Assembly: GCF_001999245.1 (NCBI RefSeq)
Contig: NZ_CP019630.1
Coordinates: 1,612,001 to 1,676,000 of the forward strand
Length of the DNA: 64,000 nt
Reading direction: 5' to 3'
Source: Roseibium algicola
Lineage (GTDB): Bacteria; Pseudomonadota; Alphaproteobacteria; Rhizobiales; Stappiaceae
Made by a program: the position numbers and the translations under genes
In this document: positions 1 through 7,323 of the stretch, in pieces
Layout: each line of letters starts with the position of its first letter
How positions within the stretch are numbered: the first letter of the stretch is position 1
The notes under the pieces: model-generated
Database searches by the model: none
Told to the model about the DNA's origin: nothing
The model's input: only the letters and a program-made list of their open reading frames with translations

Positions 1-1
1 G

Positions 2-499
2 ACGCCCAGCGCCCGCGATGTGACCTTGTCGGAACTGCATCCCGGCGACATCTTCGGCGAAATTGCCCTGCTCGATGGCGGCGAGAGGTCAGCAAACGTG
101 CGCGCCTTGACCAACTGCAAGCTGGTCGTGGTCGAACGGAGGTCTCTGCTTGAAGTGCTCAATCGCGATCCGGCTCTTTCCATCCGGCTGATCGAGCTGC
201 TTTGCCAGCGCGTTCGCCGGTCGGACGAACGGATGATGGAAATCGGTTTTCTCGGTCTGCCGGAACGTCTCGCCCGCCTGCTGCTCCGCATCACCGTGAC
301 CGCTCCCGGCACTGAAGAGAAGCCGCTGACCAAACTGTCGCTCTCCCAGTCGGAAATCGCAGAGATGATCGGCAATACGCGAGAGACAGTGAACCGGTGC
401 CTGCGCAAGTTCCAGAAAGCAGACCTGATCGACCTCAAGGAAGGCTGGCTGATCATCCGAAACCGGGAAGGCCTGGAGGACGTCGCGGACTTCGTGTGA
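2..499 (+). CDS. Crp/Fnr-family transcriptional regulator (5' end outside window)
   Basis: This is the C-terminal 165 or so residues of a cAMP-receptor/Fnr type regulator; the reading frame is open to the left edge, so the true start lies outside the window. The visible part begins inside the cyclic-nucleotide-binding beta barrel (PGDIFGEIALLDGGERSA, the phosphate-binding-cassette region) and continues through the dimer helix to a winged helix-turn-helix (LSQSEIAEMIGNTRETVNRC). The recognition helix with R-E-T-V-N-R is typical of the family. The effector cannot be deduced because the N-terminus is missing. No Fnr-type cysteine cluster is visible in this part. The family assignment is firm and the target genes are unknown. 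Confidence 0.93.
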   Translation, partial: TPSARDVTLSELHPGDIFGEIALLDGGERSANVRALTNCKLVVVERRSLLEVLNRDPALSIRLIELLCQRVRRSDERMMEIGFLGLPERLARLLLRITVTAPGTEEKPLTKLSLSQSEIAEMIGNTRETVNRCLRKFQKADLIDLKEGWLIIRNREGLEDVADFV

Positions 500-664
500 G
501 GAACACGAGAGCCGTTTTGGCCAGAACTCGGGACGCGCTGGCTGTCATCAGACAGCCGATGTCGGGGCAGTGTCGCGCGTCACAGGCCCCGGCGAATAAT
601 CTCTCCTAGGTAAGAGGGACAGGCGAACATCACATCGCCTTCACCAAGCCAAAGGAAGATCCAG

Positions 665-931
665 ATGTTCAGGAAAACCATCTTCACCGCCGTTGCCGCC
701 GCAGCCCTGGCAACAACGACCTTCGCCCCTGCCGCCTTTGCCGGGGGCTATGGAAAAAGCAACCACAAGGGCTATCAGCACCAATGGGCGTTTGGCGCTC
801 GCGATGCGGTTGTGACACGGCATATCGACTGGTGCTTTGGCCGCTACAACTCCTATCGTGTTTCCGACAACACGTTCCAGTCCGGGCAAGGCTCGCGCCT
901 GCAGTGCTCGTCTCCGTTCATTAGCCGCTGA
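665..931 (+). CDS. Small secreted BA14K-like protein
   Basis: An 88-residue protein with a Sec signal peptide ([16 protein letters not shown]..., likely cleavage after APAAFA). The short mature part ends in a module with the pattern W-C-x-x-R-Y-x-S-Y-x-x-x-x-x-x-F-x-x-x-x-G-x-x-x-x-C, which resembles the repeat of the rhizobial BA14K family (a Brucella immunoreactive protein family). The two cysteines of that module are present (WCFGRYNSY and RLQCSS). A purine-rich ribosome site lies in 'caaaggaagatccagatg' just upstream. It is probably periplasmic or envelope-associated, but the biochemical role of the family is not established. The gene is monocistronic, facing the convergent hydrolase gene downstream. 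Confidence 0.72.
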   Translation: MFRKTIFTAVAAAALATTTFAPAAFAGGYGKSNHKGYQHQWAFGARDAVVTRHIDWCFGRYNSYRVSDNTFQSGQGSRLQCSSPFISR

Positions 932-1032
932 CCATTCGCCTGACAGGAGACATTTGCCGGCAAAGCGGGCAGAGCACGGAGATCATATCCCGGCTCTGCC
1001 CCGCCGGAATACGCTTCCGACAAGAGCCAAAA

Positions 1033-2604
1033 TCAGATGCCGTTTTCTTCAAGAAAGCGATGGATGGCACCAAGGCACACCTGCCAGGCAGGTTCCTGAT
1101 CGACCAGAATGTGATTTCGGCTTTCCAGTGCCACGAATTGCGCCCCCGGGATACCTGCCGCAACAGCCTGGCCGAGTTCCAGCGGAATGCGCTGATCGTA
1201 TCTGGAGTGCAAAACGATTGTCGGCGCCTTTACCTGCCCAAGGCGGTGGCGGACATCGATACGGCCGAAGGCTTCCTGAAACCGCGCCGCGTTTTTCGGC
1301 GAGGTTGTCTGACGCTGAAAATCATCGAACCAGTCCAGGGTTTCCGCGCTGGCATCCGGCATGAAGGTTTGCGTGAAAATATGCCGGTAGGCCGGATTAT
1401 CCGTTCCCCAGCCAAGTTCCGTCAGCGTGATCACCGCTTCGCGCCGGGCCTGCTCCTCCGAAGAGGCGAGATATCGCCAGCCGGCAGCATACCCGCTGAT
1501 CAGGATCAGTCCGGAAACGCGCTCGGGATGACGCACGGCGTATTCAACCGACACGGCACAGCCCTGAGAAATACCCACCAGCGGAAACCGCTCCAGCCCC
1601 AGGGTATCGGCAACGACCTCAAGATCCTCGACAAAGGCGTCGAACCCGAGATCGTCCACGTCCCAATCTGACAGACCGCAGCCTCTCTCGTCGTAGCGGA
1701 TCAACGTGCGGCCGCGGGAAAGCTCTGCAAAGCTTCTGCCCCAGATCGGGCTCGACCAGTCGAACTCCAGGTGGTTCAGCCAATTGGCCGCCTTCAGAAT
1801 AGGTGGGCCGGACCCGATGCTGGCATAGGCGATCCTGGTGCCATCTGCCACGTCGCAAAATCCGATATTCTGCGCCCTGAGCGCATGGGCACGGGCCTTG
1901 CGAACCCTGTCTGCGGGGTCGGCCGAACTCGTCTCGGCAAGCACGACGTGGTCTGACAAAAGACCCGGGGGTGATGTGCCCCGCTGAAGGCCTGCCGGCG
2001 ACGGATCACTTTGCATCCGCTGGTGCACCTCTGCGCCTTCCGGGTCGGCTTCCAGCCACAGTCGCTGCCACTTCCGACTGGCAGCCGGGCCAATATCCCT
2101 GTGGGTCGCCAGACGCCTGTAAACTTCCACCTGTGCCAGATGGACGTCTTCACGTTCAGCCGTCAGCCAGGCATCGAAAGCCTCGTCCCCGGCACCGTCC
2201 AGGCCGTCCAGCAACATGTTCCCGAGCCGCGTGGCCATGTCCTCAAGCTCGATGACGCCAAGCATCCCTGCCTGGTTCCGAAGCCTTGCGTGAATATCGA
2301 GAATGTCGATACCGATGCCTTCAGCATCGAACTGGACGCGTTCGCGGTCGGCGATGATGCGCAACCGGTCCGGCGTATCGACCGCCCGCCGCAGCTTGCT
2401 GAGTGCCCAGCGCAGCGCCGCTTTCGGATCGTCCGGAAGGTCCCAGAACAGCTCACACAATCGCTCACGCCGATGCGGCCGCCCCGTCGCAACCAGAAAC
2501 GCCAGAAGCGCCCGTGCCTTCTTGGAGGCCGGCAGAACAATTTCCTGCCCCATGGCCCTGACGCGCAGTTCCCCAAGGAGCGAAATTTCCAGCGCCTGGG
2601 ACAT
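1033..2604 (-). CDS. SARP/BTAD-type DNA-binding domain fused to alpha/beta hydrolase
   Basis: About 524 residues with two parts. Residues 1-210 or so look like an OmpR-type winged helix followed by a bacterial transcriptional activator (BTAD) helical domain: LGELRV, KARALLAFLVATGRPHRRERLCELFW and ALRWALSKLRRAVD are typical of SARP-like regulators. Residues 250-520 are an alpha/beta hydrolase of the kind found fused to adenylate-cyclase-like or regulatory domains: nucleophile elbow G-I-S-Q-G, an Asp in SRYDQRIP and a His in SRNHILVD, giving a plausible Ser-Asp-His triad. The ATG at 2604 is chosen because the conserved domain begins just after it; an in-frame start at 2676 would add an unconserved leader. 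The ribosome site is weak. The domain order suggests a hydrolase-coupled sensor/regulator; substrate and targets are unknown. Confidence 0.82.
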   Translation of the reverse strand: MSQALEISLLGELRVRAMGQEIVLPASKKARALLAFLVATGRPHRRERLCELFWDLPDDPKAALRWALSKLRRAVDTPDRLRIIADRERVQFDAEGIGIDILDIHARLRNQAGMLGVIELEDMATRLGNMLLDGLDGAGDEAFDAWLTAEREDVHLAQVEVYRRLATHRDIGPAASRKWQRLWLEADPEGAEVHQRMQSDPSPAGLQRGTSPPGLLSDHVVLAETSSADPADRVRKARAHALRAQNIGFCDVADGTRIAYASIGSGPPILKAANWLNHLEFDWSSPIWGRSFAELSRGRTLIRYDERGCGLSDWDVDDLGFDAFVEDLEVVADTLGLERFPLVGISQGCAVSVEYAVRHPERVSGLILISGYAAGWRYLASSEEQARREAVITLTELGWGTDNPAYRHIFTQTFMPDASAETLDWFDDFQRQTTSPKNAARFQEAFGRIDVRHRLGQVKAPTIVLHSRYDQRIPLELGQAVAAGIPGAQFVALESRNHILVDQEPAWQVCLGAIHRFLEENGI

Positions 2605-3053
2605 GTATGTCTCTGAACTCACTTTGGAAAAACACTTCGCGTCTTTGTAGCACCTAAAAGAAGGCTGGTAAAACAAACCTGTCAGAACTACCGCCTGCGC
2701 CTTCGCCGATTGCCAGGTGCTACGTCCATTAACCGGAATTCCGTTATTACCCCTGGGCCTGCACCCAGCCGAGATGACCCATCACCCGCCAAAACGATCC
2801 TGAAATCGGATCAAAACGAATTATTATTGCTAAGTTTCATCGCCGCAAAAATTCTTTTCAAAGAAACAGGAAATGCGCCTTGTTTTGGACACGGTTTCAA
2901 CTTAGGTAACGGGCATCGATATTGTTTGTCGAACTTTGTGACTGCGCGGTTTTCCGTGTTCTGAACGATCTTCCCATCAACGTCGACCTAACCGCGCTGC
3001 CCCGCATACCGTGAGGCGCGCAAACTACCATGACCGATTGAAAGGAAATCGTT
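2605..3053. other. Intergenic region between hydrolase fusion and csp gene
   Basis: A 449-base gap between divergently transcribed genes. An 84-codon open frame at 2710-2964 has no recognisable domain or ribosome site, and I do not call it a gene. The right part must hold the promoter and probably a long 5' leader of the cold-shock gene. A short dyad (GATCC/GGATC) is seen near 2795-2815. Nothing else can be supported. Confidence 0.5.
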
Positions 3054-3263
3054 ATGCCAGTAGGTACCGTAAAATTCTTCAACACCACCAAAGGCTTTGG
3101 CTTCATTCAGCCGGAAGATGGCGCTGCCGACGTGTTCGTGCACATCTCCGCTGTAGAGCGCGCAGGCATGCGCAGCCTGGTCGAAGGCCAGAAGGTCAGC
3201 TTTGAAGTTGTCCAGGACCGCCGTTCCGGCAAGTCCGCTGCTGACAACCTTCAGGAAGTCTAA
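3054..3263 (+). CDS. Cold-shock protein (CspA family)
   Basis: A 69-residue single cold-shock domain, the standard length for the family. The nucleic-acid-binding RNP1 (KGFGFI) and RNP2 (VFVHIS) motifs are both intact. The start is clear: ATG preceded by 'gaaaggaaatcgtt'. The product binds single-stranded RNA/DNA in the cytoplasm and acts as an RNA chaperone or antiterminator. The gene stands alone with a strong intrinsic terminator about 60 bases downstream. Family members may be cold-induced or constitutive, and the sequence alone does not say which applies here. Confidence 0.97.
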   Translation: MPVGTVKFFNTTKGFGFIQPEDGAADVFVHISAVERAGMRSLVEGQKVSFEVVQDRRSGKSAADNLQEV

Positions 3264-3326
3264 TTCTGCATCCAACTCTGTTCGGTGACCACGGATGTAC
3301 TGGCACCGGGCAGCAGGATGAATGGA

Positions 3327-3355
3327 AAAGGCCGGGGTAACTCCCGGCCTTTTTT
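3327..3355 (+). terminator. Intrinsic terminator of csp gene
   Basis: The inverted repeat AAAGGCCGGG / CCCGGCCTTT with a short loop is followed by a T run, about 60 bases after the cold-shock stop codon. This is the usual shape of a rho-independent terminator. Confidence 0.9.
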
Positions 3356-3390
3356 GCAACTACCACCAGTGAACGGTTGGAGACGTGCAG

Positions 3391-3642
3391 ATGACTTCGT
3401 CCAAGGATAATGAAAGCCCGCTTCGCACACGACGGGAAACTGCGGAAAGCAAGGCGGAAACAACGCGTCGGGTCGCGCGTGAAATCAATGAGGCCGAGAC
3501 ATCTGCCCGCGACGCCAAGACGGCCCGGCTGAAAGCTGCAAGACTGGCGAACCAGGACAAGCAGGCAGCCGCCGCCACGAATACCGCCAAGGGCAAGTCA
3601 GCCCCGGCAAAACCCCGCAAACCCATTGTGCCCAAGACCTGA
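3391..3642 (+). CDS. Small Lys/Arg/Ala-rich hypothetical protein
   Basis: An 83-residue, highly charged protein (MTSSKDNESPLRTRR...) rich in Arg, Lys, Ala and Glu, ending in a Pro/Lys tail (KPRKPIVPKT). Residues about 10-55 are predicted by eye to be one long amphipathic or coiled-coil helix. There is no signal peptide or membrane segment. The ATG at 3391 is preferred over a GTG at 3385 because GGAG lies 8 bases before the ATG. The composition would fit a small nucleic-acid-associated protein, but that is only a guess; I do not recognise the family. Confidence 0.6.
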   Translation: MTSSKDNESPLRTRRETAESKAETTRRVAREINEAETSARDAKTARLKAARLANQDKQAAAATNTAKGKSAPAKPRKPIVPKT

Positions 3643-3811
3643 CACCAGGTTTCATTCCTCTTTTTCCTAGGGCTTCTTGCGAGTTCCGTGGGCTTCTTGC
3701 GGGCACTGTCGGCGAGGTGAGTGAAACGGGCATTCAAAATGGATCGCCCCGATTGCCGTTCGGCGATCGCTTCTGCTTCTCCGGCCAAAGCCCCGGAACC
3801 ATGGCCCACCC

Positions 3812-4345
3812 TCAGGCGGTCACCAGTTCCATGACCAGCGCCGGCTCCCTGCAACCGGGCAAGGGCTCGTATTCTACGCGTTCTACAACTGCAAATCCCA
3901 AAGATCCGTAAAAGGCGACTGCACCCACGCTGGCGCATAGCACCGTGACCTGAAGCCGCCTTGCGCTCAAACCTTCACGATGAACATGCCGGATCAATCT
4001 GCGTCCAGCCTCCGATCTCTGAAACGCTCGCCTGATGTAACAGCCTCAGACATAGACAGTTTCCCCTCGAGCTGCGTAGACGCAGCTTCCGACGATCCGA
4101 TCGTCATGAAACGCGAGGACCACCCGTTCATCCGTCGCAGGCAGAATGCCACCCAGATCTTCTCCGGCAAGGGATTCGACCATCGCGGTGGCAGTGTCGC
4201 TACCCAATTGTTCCTGGTAGGTTTCCCGCCAACACGTCGCAAGAAAAGCCCTGAGACGGGATCTGGGCAGGCCGTCTGATAGTTCGCCATCAGACGCAAA
4301 TTCGACCAGTTCCACCACGTTTCCTGTTCCTGGTTCATCAGGCAA
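3812..4345 (-). pseudogene. GNAT acetyltransferase interrupted by in-frame TGA
   Basis: Read through one stop, this frame gives about 177 residues of a GNAT N-acetyltransferase. The N-terminal half runs to ...CVYAARGETVYV. A TGA at 4046-4048 (codon 100) follows, then the same frame continues with GCYIRRAFQRSEAGRRLIRHV (motif A) and ...LCASVGAVAFYGSLGFAVVER (motif B, with the usual A-x-x-F-Y-x-x-x-G-F). There is no frameshift. The stop would be TGG (Trp) with one G-to-A change. The acetyl-CoA loop is also degraded: Q-R-S-E-A-G instead of Q/R-x-x-G-x-G/A. The 5' end is uncertain: TTG at 4345 follows a stop directly, while GTG at 4318 or 4315 has AGGAA just upstream. Most likely it is a decaying gene. 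Confidence 0.75.
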
Positions 4346-4400
4346 TCACAGATGAGGAACACCTCTTCTCGCGCACGGGCAGAACCGGTTCTCCAGCAGC

Positions 4401-4709
4401 CTAACGGTGGCTTGAACCGAATGTTTTTTCAAGCAGCGTCGAGTTGGAACCAGAAGCAGCTTCGCCAACCGCTTCAAGTTGATCCTGCGTGGTCATGCGC
4501 TCGTACGCTTCCCCATCGGACTGTATGCGATACTGCGGCATGCCATCGCGAGCAGGCAACCTGCCTGTCACACGATACGTCAGGCCGGACATGCCCTTGC
4601 CACCGAATACGTTTTTCAGGCGCACGGCCTGCCCTATCCTGAAACTGTGGTCCGAAGAGCCACCCGAGGCTCTGCCCTGGCTGGTATTTGTGACCGTTTT
4701 CCTGGTCAT
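4401..4709 (-). CDS. Conserved small protein of unknown function
   Basis: About 102 residues starting at ATG 4709 (MTRKTVTNTSQGR...), with AAGGA about 11 bases upstream. The core FRIGQAVRLKN...TYRVTGRLPARDGMPQYRIQSDGEAYERMTTQDQLE reads like a small beta-rich fold. I recall similar short proteins ('...YRI...LPAR...PQYRI...') in many rhizobia, where they are uncharacterised. There is no signal peptide, membrane segment or catalytic signature. The Ser/Thr-rich C-terminus looks disordered. Function unknown. Confidence 0.65.
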   Translation of the reverse strand: MTRKTVTNTSQGRASGGSSDHSFRIGQAVRLKNVFGGKGMSGLTYRVTGRLPARDGMPQYRIQSDGEAYERMTTQDQLEAVGEAASGSNSTLLEKTFGSSHR

Positions 4710-5476
4710 GATAACTGGGTATCCTTTGATTTGAAGAATTTGCCGGCTGAGATCCGCCAAGTGACGCTATGCTATCGACAGATACGTGTATCGGCCTTTT
4801 CAACCGGCAAACGGTGGCCACTTCCGTGAACTGCTCTTGATCCAACGAGGCCAAATGCGTGACGGCAAGCGGCAAACATCTGCGCCGCCAAACGTGTCAT
4901 GACCGGTTTCGCGGGCACAGTTGTCTAGGGAGGGCGCAGGCCTAAGCAGCACCCTGACAAGGAAAAAATACACTTATGTACTTTGAGTTTTTATGACAAA
5001 ACAGGCGGTAAGAATGATTTATATTTTATGCCGCGCTTATTTTCTTAATTTTCAGCATACACATTTTACAATAATAATCAAACATCAAAATATTTTGAGA
5101 TTTTTATTTCTTCCAATTCTTATGAAAAGACCCCAAACGGCCCCTAGTAATGGGGACCATCCAAGCCGGGCGACCGTAATCACCTGCCCAAGAACATGCG
5201 GCATGTGTCATCGGAACCAAGATCCGATTTTCCGGATCAGGCACGTTGGGATTCGGCAAATCACCCGCTGACGACCTGGCCTTTAAACGACATTAGCCCC
5301 CACGAGAACCTGTCCGGTCCATCGCATGGAAAGCGGGAATCCAAAGCACGAATGTAGCTATTGCGGAAACGGCAAATGCTGAAATTGCTTCCTGGAAACT
5401 GTCCAGACAGACCGACAACGCTTCAGCGCAACACACACAGGTGCAAGCAGATCAAATACTGATGGTGCGGGAAAAG
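4710..5476. other. Gene-poor, AT-rich region beside tRNA-Arg
   Basis: A 767-base stretch with no gene I can support. Roughly 4960-5130 is strikingly AT-rich compared with the rest of the window. A 92-codon open frame at 4993-5271 crosses it but has a biased, low-complexity composition, no good ribosome site and no domain. A small dyad, GATCCG-6 nt-CGGATC, lies at 5221-5238. The stretch lies directly 3' of the tRNA-Arg gene, a common position for foreign DNA, but no integrase and no repeat of the tRNA 3' end is visible. Confidence 0.5.
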
Positions 5477-5553
5477 TGGCGCACCGGGGAGGATTCGAAC
5501 CCCCGACCCCCAGATTCGTAGTCTGGTGCTCTATCCAGCTGAGCTACCGGTGC
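5477..5553 (-). tRNA. tRNA-Arg (anticodon ACG)
   Basis: A 77-nt cloverleaf on the minus strand. The acceptor stem GCACCGG pairs with CCGGTGC, followed by discriminator G and an encoded CCA. The D arm contains AGCTCAGCTGGATAGAGC. The anticodon stem CCAGA/TCTGG encloses loop CTACGAA, giving anticodon ACG (read as ICG after deamination, decoding CGU/CGC/CGA). The T arm contains GGTTCGAATCC. All standard features are intact. Confidence 0.97.
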
Positions 5554-5643
5554 GTATTTGCGAAGATCTTGTCATCTCGGTTGAACCTGGAGATGACCGG
5601 TCTTGGCGCTGTGGGGCGTGTCGTGTGCCCCGGACAGGGCGCT

Positions 5644-5672
5644 TACCTACTGCGGTCCGATGGGGATTGCAA
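5644..5672 (-). promoter_or_regulatory. Promoter of tRNA-Arg
   Basis: On the minus strand, TTGCAA (5667-5672) and TAGGTA (5644-5649) are separated by exactly 17 bases, about 90 bases before the tRNA 5' end. The spacing and the -35-like box fit a sigma70-type stable RNA promoter. This is a prediction from sequence only. Confidence 0.55.
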
Positions 5673-5768
5673 GAACCTTTTTGAACTTTTTTTCAAAGAA
5701 CTGTCACACAGTTCGGAAAGCCGCAGAACTCCTCGAGACTTAGCGGTGAATAAGATCGCCCTTCCCGC

Positions 5769-7241
5769 TCATGGCTTGCGGTCGGGAACCTCGAAACAGA
5801 AACACGTGCCGGTCCGGTTGTCTTCCAGCCGCACCGATCCGCCATGCGCCTTGAGCAATTCGGCGACAATCGCCAGCCCGAGACCGACGCCGCCGTTTTT
5901 CGAACCGCTGTGAAAAGCCCTGAACAGTGCCTTGCGGATATTCTCCGGAATGCCCGGCCCCGTGTCGGAAACCCGGACGCGGACGCAAGTGCCCTCACGC
6001 TCGGCCTCGATGGTGATCCGGCGGACCAGCGTTTCGTCCTTTTCCGCCTCCAGTGCCTGAAAGGCATTGCGGACGAGATTGAGCATCACACGGAAGATCT
6101 GTTCCGGATCGGCGTCGATCTCGATTTCCACCGGGACCTTGTTGTCGAAACGCACCGTGGCATGATCCACGAGACCCAGCACGTCCGCCACGTCGTCACC
6201 GACACGCTTCAGCGCCAACAGACGGCGTTGTGGTGCCCGTTCCTGGGCCTTGCCGTAGGACATCACAGCCTGCGTGTAACCGACCGCCCTGTCGAGCGTT
6301 GCCAGGATCTTGGGGGCAAGGCGCTTGACCGTCGGGTCCGGCACATGCTCCAGGCGCTCCAGAAACAGCTGTGCAGAGGCCAGCAGGTTGCGGAGGTCGT
6401 GATTGATCTTGGAAACGGCCAGACCGAGGTCAGCAAGCCTCTGCTTTTGATGAAGCGCCCTTGAAAGAGCCTCCTCCATTCCGGCCAGACGGATTTCGGC
6501 GTCGCCGAGCTCGTCGCGGCGGCCGGAAATCGACATGATACGCGAGGTATCTTCCGGGCTTTCGGCAAACCGCTCCATGGAGCGCGTCAGGCGGCGCAAC
6601 GGCCGGATGAACAATGCCCTGAGGGTGATGTAGACAAGGCTGGCGGTGATGATCGAGATCACCAGCGACAGTGCAAGAATGCGGCCGGAGAAGGCCAGCA
6701 TGTCCTGTTGCAGAAGGCGTACGGGCAGGACCACATCGACATGCTCGGTATGGCCCATCTGGCCGACACCGATGATGCGCATGGCGCCGTCGCCGCGATA
6801 GGTGAGGATCTCGAAACTGTGCAGGATGGCCGACCAGGGGGTGACTTCGGCCATGTCGACAACGAAGTCCATCTCGCCCGGCACATTGCTCATGGCGATC
6901 AGGCTGCGCCGCGAGCCTTCGTCGAGGGAAATCGCGAGCGCACCGGTCGTGCGCAGCAATTCTTCCTGAAGACGCGGGGCGATGGTGTTGGTTTCTGCAA
7001 GCACAGAGGCCGCGACACCTGCCGTGGTCAGCCGATCGGTAAGCCAGGTGTTTCGAAAGTTGGCGATCGAGGGCACATAGATGAGGATTTCCGCGAGCAT
7101 CACGAAAAGCACCGTCATCAACAGGAGTTTGCCCGACAGGCCACCAAATCGATAATGCCCGAAGCCATCGCCGGGAGAAGCGGGCGTGGCGGCGGGTTCT
7201 TGCGGGACAGCCGATCCTTGCGGCGCGCCCTCATGTTTCAT
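5769..7241 (-). CDS. Orphan sensor histidine kinase (HAMP, HisKA-like, HATPase)
   Basis: About 490 residues starting at ATG 7241, with GGAAAG upstream; a TTG 15 bases earlier is less likely. Layout: cytoplasmic N-tail of about 35 residues, TM1 (LLMTVLFVMLAEILIYVP), a periplasmic domain of about 130 residues, TM2 (ILALSLVISIITASLVYITL), a HAMP linker, a dimerisation helix with the phospho-acceptor His in SKINHDLRNLLAS (about residue 281), then the ATPase domain with N box (NLVRNAFQAL), G1 (DTGPGIP) and G2 (GVGLGLAI). All kinase motifs are intact. No response regulator gene lies next to it, so its partner must be elsewhere. It is probably an inner-membrane sensor; the signal is unknown. Confidence 0.93.
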   Translation of the reverse strand: MKHEGAPQGSAVPQEPAATPASPGDGFGHYRFGGLSGKLLLMTVLFVMLAEILIYVPSIANFRNTWLTDRLTTAGVAASVLAETNTIAPRLQEELLRTTGALAISLDEGSRRSLIAMSNVPGEMDFVVDMAEVTPWSAILHSFEILTYRGDGAMRIIGVGQMGHTEHVDVVLPVRLLQQDMLAFSGRILALSLVISIITASLVYITLRALFIRPLRRLTRSMERFAESPEDTSRIMSISGRRDELGDAEIRLAGMEEALSRALHQKQRLADLGLAVSKINHDLRNLLASAQLFLERLEHVPDPTVKRLAPKILATLDRAVGYTQAVMSYGKAQERAPQRRLLALKRVGDDVADVLGLVDHATVRFDNKVPVEIEIDADPEQIFRVMLNLVRNAFQALEAEKDETLVRRITIEAEREGTCVRVRVSDTGPGIPENIRKALFRAFHSGSKNGGVGLGLAIVAELLKAHGGSVRLEDNRTGTCFCFEVPDRKP

Positions 7242-7323
7242 GTCACGTCTTTCCAAATCCCAAGGCCCCGGCCCCGCATCAGCGATGGTACCACAGCTTC
7301 TCTAAAACAGACGGCACCAGCGG

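Noticed and set aside
4046-4048. TGA in the GNAT gene as a selenocysteine codon
   Set aside because: GNAT enzymes have no selenocysteine at this place, no SECIS-like hairpin is evident directly after the codon, and the neighbouring acetyl-CoA loop is also degraded. A Trp-to-stop mutation is simpler.
4993-5271. 92-codon open frame in the AT-rich block
   Set aside because: Biased composition caused by the AT-rich stretch, no convincing ribosome site, no domain, and the second half reads like random translation.
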